In this document: piece after piece, positions 55,675 to 64,000 of the stretch
Layout of the letters: every line of letters begins with the position of its first letter
Position numbering within the stretch: the first letter of the stretch is position 1
DNA from: Ulva prolifera
Taxonomy: Eukaryota > Chlorophyta > Ulvophyceae > Ulvales > Ulvaceae
DNA: 64,000 nt
Direction of reading: 5' to 3'
Assembly: GCA_023078555.1 (NCBI GenBank)
Contig: CM041196.1
Span: forward strand, 11,116,985 to 11,180,984
Notes under the pieces: model-generated
The model's database searches: none
What the model saw: only the letters and a program-made list of their open reading frames with translations
What the model was told of the DNA's origin: nothing
Position numbers and translations under genes: made by a program

Positions 55675-58600
55675 GTTACAAAGGACAGAGGCTGGGCAGC
55701 GAGCCGTTGCCAGGAATACACACGCAAATCCACTCACGCAGTCATGGCACTAGGCCGGGTACGAGAACGTACCACAGCCCGGCCGGTGATGCCAGCGCTT
55801 GGCTAGCCAAAGATTAAAGCCCCGCACGGAGCACAAGAGTGCCCCTTGCACAACGCCAAACTCAACCGGCGAAGAGCATTAATATTCGTCACAAACAAAG
55901 CACGGTTCACCGTACCACACCGAGACGCAACCTCCGCCAGCCGATTCAAGTGATTCATGGCAGGCCGTCCCAAGCGACCCTGCGTCTCATGCGATAACGG
56001 CACAAAACTATACGCATCAGGGTCGTACAAACGATTAGCAGTGCGTTTCTGCACGTCCCGCGTCTCCGCAGCACCCCCGTCCTCTCGGGCCGCACGGCCG
56101 CAATACGAATCAGCACAGGGGTTCACAACCAACACATCTCCTATGCACAAAGCGTCACCCGGCGGCATAAACATGATGTCCCCCAGTTTCTCCTGGGCCA
56201 CTGCCCTGAACACCCGCTCCAACGCCGTCGCCTGCGCGGCAGCGGCCTGCTCCCCAGGCCCCGCCGGATCCTGGCCACCCGGCTCCGCTGCCGCCGCCAG
56301 GACCGCAGCCTGCGCTGCGTCCGGCGCGTGGCGCCCCATCTGGGCGCTGTGTCCAGCATCGGCGTCGGCAGCCGGAGCAGTCGTAGGTGCCGGCGCCGCG
56401 TCCGCACGCGCGGCCGGCGGCGGCGGCGGGGCTGCAGGCATCGGCTCCACGGGCAAGGTCGCCCTGTGCGAAGGGCCCGCGATCTGGGAGGCGGGCTGGG
56501 GCGGAGCAGGGGGCGAACACGGCGGGCCAGCATGGATTTGCCTCGGAGCGGCCACGAGCCGAGCGCGGACGAACGGCGCTGTGCCCGGGATGGGCGTGGA
56601 TATCCATCGATGCCACACATGCGTGGGACCCGATCTAGCGCCATTGCTTTTCAACGATGTTGTGGCGCGAAGTTGAGGTCCCCGCATTGTGTGTGCAATT
56701 CATCGCGTGGTCGAGGTCATGCGGCTGTATGAATGTGCCACATCCGCAGCGCGAGCCGACTGCATTAGGAGGGGCTGGGGACATGCCCAGGAGATACCTG
56801 ATGCACAGCATGAACTCAATGTAAGTCATGCGTAGCGCCTGGGAGAGCGGCAGGGTGCTCAACCAAAGGGTGGCTGCACGCGTACGGCAAGCACAGCTGC
56901 AAAGCCGTCCCAAGTTGCAAGCACCCTCGAGCGTGGTGACATCATGGCTGGCCAGCAGAGCCGCCCACCGGCGCAGGGCAACCGCCTTGGTGATGCGCTG
57001 CTGCATACCATGGCCAGGTAACACCTTGGCGATGGTGTCGCCGCTCGCCGGCCCGGGCAGCTCCGGATGGAGCTGCTGAGCGACGTTGAGGGCCTGCCAG
57101 GTTTCCTGCAATCGTTGCCCATGCGCCCCCGGGCCCCGGAACGGCTGCATGCACTCGGGGCCTCCTGCGAATGCCTTGTGGCTCACCGCAGCTGCAGCGA
57201 GGTACGCTCCATCCGCGACCTCCGTCGGTGTGGACATGACGCTCAGGCCTCCGAGGCGCGCTGGAAGGACAGCTTGTGCGGCCGCACGAGGGTCGTCCCG
57301 CGGGACGCGCATGATTTCATTCACCGCAGCCAGGATAGACGCCTCCGTACGGCGCGTGCATGTGTGATCGGAAATGTGCGCCCACGGCACCGCCCTGGCG
57401 TAGTGCAGCATACGGCGTTGGCAGGACATCGTGAGCAGCAAGAACTGGTCTTGCGCTTTCAGGGGCAGGCTCATCATCTTCTCGATGGTGGCGCACACCT
57501 TGTCGGCCGTCGCTTCCGCGTGCGCCGACTCGAACGCCGGGGTGCCGATGGGCGTGCCGGTGATGACGGTGCCCCCCGTGGCATGCGTTATGCCGAGCGC
57601 GGCCGCGACGGATCCCGCATGCAGGGGGTCGCGCGAGTAGGCCGTACACTTGTGCAGCTGGGGCTCCATCCCGAGGGGCTCTGCTGCCGAGACCAGCGCA
57701 CGGAATGCGGCGGCGGCGTCCACGCGCTGCCCGGCGATGGTACATTAGTCATGCATGACATATGATACGCCATGAGGGCGGCCGTGACCTCCCTCCCGGG
57801 TGGCTGGTGCTGGGCCTGCACTGCCTGGAGGGGGCCCTGGAGGGCCAGGGCGAAGAGCAGCGGGCTGATGGGGTCGCCTTGACGCACGCCGCGCTGCGAC
57901 GTGATTGCAGCGGTGCCGGGCGGTGCGCCTTCGATGTAGAGATTTGCGGGGAACCTGTAAAGCATGGTGGCGAAGGGCAGCAGCGCAGGCTTGTGAGACG
58001 CAACGGCCTCCAAGATGGCTGCACGGGACATCATGTTGAATGCATTCTTCCAGTCCAGCTGCACAAGCACGACATCGTCCCACGCTTGCAGCACGGCGCG
58101 CGCAGCATGGCCCAGGTTCTGCGCGCCTCCTGGCACCCCGACCCCCAACTGCAGCGGCGCGAGGGAGGCACCTAGGCCACTGCACAGGGTCATGGCGCAC
58201 AGGCTTACCAGGCGCTGCCACGTCTCTGCAATGGCGATAGGGCGGACGACTCCCTGTGGCTTCTCCTGCGGGAGGAGGCGGCAGTCCAGCAAGCGCAGGA
58301 GGTGTGGCAGCCGGCCGGCGAGGACCACGTTCACGAAGTGGTGAATCTCCGTGAACGCGGCCGTGGAGGCCGTGCCGGCAGCCCGGATGTGCTCATACGT
58401 CCACCCCAACAGGCCTGGGCCACTGCCCTTCGGCAGCTTGTCGAGCAGGGCGTGGAGCGTCGCCTCGTCGATTTGCAGCGGGGGCGCGGGCTCGGCGGGC
58501 TGGGTGTCGGGGGGGAGCGCTTCTGTGGGATGCAGGTGCCGCAGCTCCTCATGCACTTCCGGGGTGACCTGGCGATGGGCGGCGCCTCCACTTTTGCCGC

Positions 58601-59590
58601 GGCTTTGCCGAGATTACCCTCGCTCAGTGACCAGTGGACGGAGCCCGCTAGGCGGCGTTCCTGGTCCGATGCATTCTGCGCTGCTGGCTCGGAGTGGGCT
58701 CCGCCAGCCTGGTCTCCTCGCCGTCCATGAACAGCGTGATGCATGCACGAGCGCGGCGCGCCGTGCCGTCCCCTCCCTTCAGCGACAGAGCCTTACCAGG
58801 GAAGTCGAGGAAGCGGCCCAGGCCTAGGGCCACTCGTGCTCCGTCGATGTTGGACGCGTCGCTGGCATCGTTGAAATCTCCGAGGAGCTCGGCCGTTGCG
58901 TCGCCAAAATCCTTATGGATGCTGTCCGGGATCCTCGGGGAGGGCCTGGGCTGAGCGGTGTGGTGGGCGGCGGCGGGGGCGTCGGTGAAGTGGTGGGGTG
59001 GCTGATGGGGGTGCGGCTGGGCGGGCTGGGCAGGCTGCGGCTGGGCGGGCTGGGCTGGGGCGGGTTGGGCTGGGGCGGCCTGTCGGGCCGGCTGTGTGGC
59101 GGGCAGCACGCAGTGACCTGACTTCAAGCTCCTGTTCTGACCTCCCACACATTGATGAGTCTTGTTGGTCTTGGTAGAGCCGAATATGCCACAGTAAGAG
59201 CAGTATGCGGCATTGAGTTGGCCCAGCTTCGCAGTAGGCAGCCTCAGCCCGTCGCGATGGATTCCTCGGATGTGGTTGAACAGGCTTGAATGGGAGGTGA
59301 GACTGCTGCTGCATCCGGGGTATGGACACTTAAAGCTCATACGCAGGGACTCGTTCCGGTGAAAGCGGCCACACTAATGGTGCAGTCTAACGGGCCATTG
59401 AACCGGCCAGGCGGCACAAAAATAAAACAACAAACACACAACACTTTTAACGAATCAAATCAGCAGATCACTCGCAGCTAGTCCGCAGGATTGCCAGTGG
59501 GACTGCCGGACAACGGCATGCGGGCAGCCAGCGGCCCGCGCCGACATGACAACTGCACAGCCCAGCGGGTCACTGGGTCACTGGGTCACT
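55675..59590 (-). mobile_element. Decayed reverse-oriented REL LINE, truncated in its 5' leader
   Basis: On the minus strand it runs from the leader (equivalent to about 7281) to the terminal CCTTTGTAAC. Its 5' edge shows AGTGACCC three times in tandem (GGGTCACT at 59567-59590 on the plus strand), of which one belongs to the element. No clean target duplication was found. The copy carries at least eight short palindromic insertions plus small deletions. Confidence 0.92.
55803..59340 (-). pseudogene. REL-LINE protein remnant in four frame blocks
   Basis: Blocks are 59340-58648 (C2H2 finger, PAQ repeats), 58556-57588 (RT up to GVRQGDP), 57723-56635 (RT thumb, CCHC knuckle CGCGTF...SRHN) and 56687-55803 (Ala/Pro linker, endonuclease GDIMF, IGDVLVV, QKRTAN). 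The region around YHDD is altered by an insertion. One-base losses near 58670 and 58570, and insertions near 57750 and 56600, separate the blocks. In-frame 6-base insertions add TC, GA, GH, TR, NI and LG relative to the intact copy. It cannot make a full protein. Confidence 0.92.
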
Positions 59591-60031
59591 GTGTGGAGCC
59601 TGTGTCATGCCTGCAGGAGTTTGTACCATGCATATGGCCCCTGGGCCAGCCTTGCTAGTGCTGACACTATGGCCTTGTGAAGAGGTACAGCCTGGTTCAC
59701 AATTGCAAGCTGATAGTCACGTGGCCATGCATGGCAGATCATATATGCTACTAGCGTAGTACAGAAGAGTGGTAGCAGGCATTCACACACTCCAAGCCAC
59801 TTTATCCTTGCAACAATGCATGCAGCACTCCTCAGAGCCCACGAAAATACAAACATGCGACACATAAAATACACATAAAAGGCGGGATGGGAACCTCATG
59901 CCCCATCACGATGAAGTGCACATTATTCAGTCCTGCGAGACTGACACAGCAGTTCACTCACAAGCTGTAGTGTGGCTATGTGGATACTGCAGCAATGTAG
60001 TACAGGCACAGCAGCCCACAGACATGCTGCA

Positions 60032-60070
60032 GCCCCTCAGACCCCCAACGAAGCTGGGGGTCTGAGGGGC
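60032..60070. repeat. Perfect 16-bp-stem hairpin
   Basis: GCCCCTCAGACCCCCA and TGGGGGTCTGAGGGGC pair around loop ACGAAGC. No T-run follows, so it is not read as a terminator. Confidence 0.85.
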
Positions 60071-60374
60071 GGCGGCTGGGCTGCCAGCTCGGGTGGTCGC
60101 CGCGGCCGCGCGGGGTCGTTCTGTGTGTGGGACCGGGTGAGCGTGTGAACATGATTGGGGCGCATCGGTGGGAGGGTGGGCCTGCATGGGTGATTACTGT
60201 TGGGTGAGTGTGGGAATACATGTACAAGCCTGATATTATAAGCCGTCCTGAGGCCGAGTGGGGTGAGTGGGTGAGTGAGCGTGTTCAGATGCGTGGCTTG
60301 CGCAGGTGTGGGGCCGTCTTGCTGTGCCCGGAAGCCGTTGTCAGGGTCGGCGTGGTTGGTGGCGTTGGCGGGCT

Positions 60375-60419
60375 TGTGGCAATCCAGTGACATGGCCGCT
60401 ATGCCACTGGATTGCCACA
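60375..60419 (-). repeat. Short hairpin repeat, copy 5 (best preserved)
   Basis: TGTGGCAATCCAGTG at 60375-60389 pairs perfectly with CACTGGATTGCCACA at 60405-60419. On the minus strand the loop reads GCATAGCGGCCATGT, like copies 1 and 3. Confidence 0.8.
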
Positions 60420-61516
60420 GGGCCTGTGCGCTAACGTTGCCCTTGTGGTGCTGCGGGCCTCTCTGGTTAACCGGACAATTACTTGTGACCTTGACCGGAC
60501 CCACCGTGGTGTGACATGCACACACCGCCCGCGGTGCTGCCCGCCTTGCTGCCTTTGTCCTTGTGACACACACCGCAGGGACGTCCCGTCAATCCCCACC
60601 CCGGGCCGGGCCGGCCCCACCGTGTACACATGTATGCACGTCCCGTCAATCCCCACATACCACCCAGGCGCTCATGCACATACAACCCAGGCGCTCAGCT
60701 GCTCAGCTAGCGCTGCTTTGAGCCGGGCTGCCGGGAACAAACAACTCCGACAGCCTCCGGCCTTCCGCCCCCACACCCGCACCCCATCCCCCACACCTGC
60801 CAGGTCATGCATGCGCGTTTCACCCGGCTCAGCTTTCACCCGGCTCAGCTGCAGGGCGGCCATATGCATGTGGTTCATGTGTGATCACACACAAGTGAGC
60901 ACCGGCCAGTCACAGCTGCTGCCCTGAGGTGGCACAGGTGTGGCCACTGCAAGAGTCAGTGCAGAGTCCCACTGCAGACTGCAGCCACCGCAAAAGTCAC
61001 TGCAAGACTGCAACAGCCTGTAGGGGGCTGAGTTGCTGTGAACGTTCCACAGGCAGGCGTGGCCATGAATTGCACGTGGCCGGCCTGATCAGATGTCTTC
61101 ATGAATTCTTGAGGGGATTCACATGTGCTCCATATGGAGCACATATGTGGTTCAGCCATTCACCATGTATATACATGTGGTCCTGGCCCTCCGAAGTGTG
61201 TGTTTCTCATGGTCAGTAACGATTAGATCCTTAAGGATCTGGCTGGGTGTGGTGAAACCAGGAGTTTTCAGGAGAATCATAAGCATGGCTCAATAGGAGA
61301 CTGCTGTGTGAGGGAGCTAGAAGCTAGCATATCAAGAGGTGGTTGTACGCATGGTTGCTGTACACGTGCTCGACGCGATCCCTGAGATAAAGGGACTCAG
61401 AAAGCGGGAGCGTTTGTTGTTTTGCACATAGGTAGACATTATGTGTCTGTGTGCTTGTTTGCATATAAGCCTTGTGTTGACTCCAGTAGGACATCTTGTC
61501 TATTGGAGTTAAACAC

Positions 61517-61624
61517 AGTTTGCGGCAGCATGTTGCTTGGATGCCTCTTTCGGTCCCGGATTTCGGAGTTGTCAATGTCCAAATGGATACGGCTATGTAA
61601 TCATGCATACATACATACATACAT
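61517..61624 (+). mobile_element. 5'-truncated APE LINE fragment
   Basis: From AGTTTGCGGCAGCATG to the CATA tail it matches 3260-3360 of the first LINE with almost no change. It was the landing zone of the next REL LINE copies. Confidence 0.93.
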
Positions 61625-61640
61625 GCCCGCCCCCCCCTGC

Positions 61641-63597
61641 CCCTCGGGCTGGAGCCCCAGCTGCACAAGTGCACGGCCTACTCGCGCGACCCCCAGCATG
61701 CGGGATCCGTCGCGGCCGCGCTCGGCATAACGCATGCCACGGAGGGCACCGTCATCACCGGCACGCCCATCGGCACCCCGGCGTTCGAGTCGGCGCACGC
61801 GGAAGCGACGGCCGACAAGGTGTGCGCCACCATCGAAAAGATGATGCGCTTGCCCCTGAAAGCGCAAGACCAGTTCTTGCTGCTCACGATGTCCTGCCAA
61901 CGCCGTATGCTGCACTACGCCAGGGCGGTGCCGTGGGCGCACATTTCCGATCACATGCGCCGGACGGAGGCGTCCGTCCTGGCTGCGGTGAATGAAATCA
62001 TGCGCGTCCCGCGGGACGACACTCGTGCGGCCGCACAAGCCGTCCTTCCAGCGCGCCTCGGAGGCCTGGGCGTCACGTCCACGCCGCAGGAGGTCGCGGA
62101 CGGAGCGTACCTCGCTGCAGCGGCGGTGAGCCAAAAGGCGTTCGCAGGAGGCCCCGAGTGCATGCAGCCGTACCGGGGGCCGCACGGGCAACAATTGCAG
62201 GAAACCTGGCAGGCCCTCAACGTCGCTCAGCAGCTCCATCCGGAGCTGCCCGGGCCGGCGAGCGGCGACACCATCGCCAAGGTGTTACCTGGTATGCAGC
62301 AGCGTATCACAAAGTTGGTTGCCCTGCGCCGCCGGGCAGCTCTGCTTGCCAGCCATGACGTCGCCACGCTCGAGGGTGCATGCAACTTGGCACGGCTTCG
62401 CAGCTGTGCTTGCCGTGCAGCCACCCTTTGGTTGAGCACCCTGCCGCTCTCCCAGGCGCTGCGCATGACTGACATTGAGTTCATGCTGTGCATCAGGTAT
62501 CTCCTGGGCATGTCCCCAGCCCCTCCCAATGCGGTCGGCTCGCGCTGCGAATGTGGCACTCTCATACAGCCGCATGATCTCGATCACGCGATGAATTGCA
62601 CACACAATGCGGGGACCTGGACTTCGCGCCACAATATCGTTGAAAAACAATGGCGCGAGATCGGGTCCCACGCGTGTGTGGCATCCACGCGCATCCCGCG
62701 CACAGCGCCGTTCGTCCGCGCGCGGCTCGCGGCCGCATCGAGGCAGATCCATGCTGGCCCGTTGGGCCCGCCCCCCCCTGCTCCGCCCCAGCCCGCCTCC
62801 CAGGTCGCGGGCCCTTCGCGTGGGGCAGCCTTGCCCGCGGCGCCGATGCCTGCAGCCCCGCCGCCGCCGCCGACCGCGCGCGCGGACGAGGCGCCGGCAC
62901 CTACGCCTGCTCCGGCCGCCGACGCCGATGCTGGACACAGCGCCCAGATGGGGCGCCACGCGCCAGACGCAGCGCAGGCTGCGGCCCTGGCGGCGGCGGC
63001 GGCGCCGGGTGGTCAGGATCCAGCGGGGCCTGGGGAGCAGGCCGCTGCCGCGCAGGCAACGGCGCTGGATGAGGTGTTCAGGGCAGTGGCCCAGGAGAAA
63101 CTGGGGGACATCATGTTTATGCCGCCGGGCGACCCTTTGTGCATAGGAGATGTGTCGGTTGTGAACCCCTGTGCTGGTTCCTATTGCGGCCGTGCGGCCC
63201 GCGAGGACGGGGGTGCTGCGGAGACGCGGGACGTGCAGAAACGCACTGCTTATCGTTTGTACGACCCTGATGCGTATAGTTTCGTGCCGTTGTCGCATGA
63301 GACGCATGGTCGCTTGGGGCGGCCTGCCATGAATCACTTGAATCGGCTGGCGGAGGTTGCGTCTCGGTGTGGTAAGGTGAACCGTGCTTTGTTTGTGACG
63401 AATGCTCTGCGCCGGTTGAGTGTGGCATTGTGCAAGGGGAATGCTCTTGTGCTCCGTGCGGGGCTTCAATCTTTGGCTGGCATCACCGGCCGAGCTGTGG
63501 TACGTGCTCGTGCCCGGCCTAGTGCCATGATTGCGTGAGTGGATTTGCGTGTGTATTCCTAGCAACGGCTCGCTGCCCGGCCTCTGTCCTTTGTAAC
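61641..63597 (+). mobile_element. 5'-truncated REL LINE, nested inside another copy
   Basis: It starts inside the RT (equivalent to about 9190) and ends CCTTTGTAAC. A perfect 25-bp duplication flanks it (61616-61640 and 63598-63622). The last 16 bases of that duplication (CCCGCCCCCCCCTGC) are element sequence of the copy beginning at 63608, so this copy landed at the 5' end of an older truncated copy. Confidence 0.95.
61820..63538 (+). pseudogene. C-terminal part of the REL-LINE protein (truncated copy)
   Basis: 572 residues from the RT thumb through the CCHC knuckle (CECGTL...SRHN) to the endonuclease (GDIMF, IGDVSVV, QKRTAY). The frame is undamaged and nearly identical to the full-length copy, but RT motifs are missing and no natural start is present. 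Confidence 0.9.
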
Positions 63598-63607
63598 TAC
63601 ATACATG

Positions 63608-64000
63608 CCCGCCCCCCCCTGCTCCGCCCCAGCCCGCCTCCCAGGTCGCGGGCCCTTCGCGTGGGGCAGCCTTGCCCGCGGCGCCGATGCCTGCAGCCCC
63701 GCCGCCGCCGCCGACCGCGCGCGCGGACGAGGCGCCGGCACCTACGCCTGCTCCGGCCGCCGACGCCGATGCTGGACACAGCGCCCAGATGGGGCGCCAC
63801 GCGCCAGACGCAGCGCAGGCTGCGGCCCTGGCGGCGGCGGCGGCGCCGGGTGGTCAGGATCCAGCGGGGCCTGGGGAGCAGGCCGCTGCCGCGCAGGCAA
63901 CGGCGCTGGATGAGGTGTTCAGGGCAGTGGCCCAGGAGAAACTGGGGGACATCATGTTTATGCCGCCGGGCGACCCTTTGTGCATAGGAGATGTGTCGGT
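63608..64000 (+). mobile_element. 5'-truncated REL LINE, cut by the window end
   Basis: It begins at the Pro-rich linker (equivalent to about 10315) directly after TACATACATG and is still inside the endonuclease region at 64000. It is the older host of the 61641-63597 insertion. Confidence 0.92.

Larger units (their letters stand above)
59591..61516. other. No gene recognised; two hairpins
   Basis: Short overlapping frames only. A repeated CCCGTCAATCCCCA unit stands at about 60586 and 60645. Confidence 0.5.

Noticed and set aside
60032-60070. Rho-independent-type terminator
   Set aside because: There is no T run, and such terminators are not expected in nuclear DNA.
1-64000. Bacterial origin or contamination
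   Set aside because: Spliced genes, pol III tRNA boxes, LINEs, SINEs and hAT MITEs all point to a eukaryotic nucleus.
1-64000. LTR retrotransposons, Polintons or other capsid-bearing elements
   Set aside because: No long direct terminal repeats, protease, integrase or capsid-like frames were seen.

Overview
The window is nuclear DNA of a eukaryote. Genes are split by GT-AG introns, a tRNA-Asp has eukaryotic internal promoter boxes, and LINEs, tRNA-headed SINEs and hAT-type DNA elements are dense. Splice acceptors of the form TGCAG followed by GTG, GC-rich coding exons and a LINE lineage with C2H2 fingers plus a restriction-like endonuclease all suit a microalga, most likely a green alga. The species cannot be fixed from the sequence.

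Layout. 1-3371: an APE-type LINE cut by the left edge. 3372-6863: sparse, with one weak gene candidate. 6864-11146: a 5'-truncated and then a near-complete R2-like (REL-endonuclease) LINE. 11147-14270: SINE-like units, a 12-bp minisatellite, and a SINE whose 3' end copies the APE LINE 3' end. 14556-16143: a 1.6-kb hAT element with perfect 8-bp target duplications, carrying nested LINE fragments. 17005-19303 (minus): a spliced pogo/CENP-B-like DDE transposase gene. 25106-27600: a three-exon ankyrin-TPR-zinc-knuckle gene. 33262-36192 (minus): an unrecognised multi-exon gene beside a 175-bp satellite (36271-37244). 39199-44142: a seven-exon secreted cysteine-rich protein, reconstructed with consistent phases. 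45056-45127: tRNA-Asp. 45636-46046: small hAT MITEs and a perfect 152-bp palindrome. 46432-47832 and 52189-53611 (minus): two paralogous low-complexity genes. 55675-59590 (minus): a decayed REL LINE. 61517-64000: an APE LINE tail followed by two nested REL LINE copies.

How the parts interact. The APE LINE ends in a CATA-repeat tail. REL LINE copies repeatedly sit in such tails, with target duplications starting TACATA or TACAGA, so one retrotransposon appears to supply landing sites for the other. The APE LINE 3' end is also carried by a tRNA-headed SINE, which suggests the SINE borrows its machinery. A small hAT MITE family (TIR CAGTGTTGGGT, 8-bp TSD) lies in first introns of two host genes. 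The most unusual signal is in the decayed REL LINE copy. It carries at least eight short insertions in which a segment X is followed by its reverse complement and then X again, a micro-scale inverted triplication that ordinary decay does not explain.
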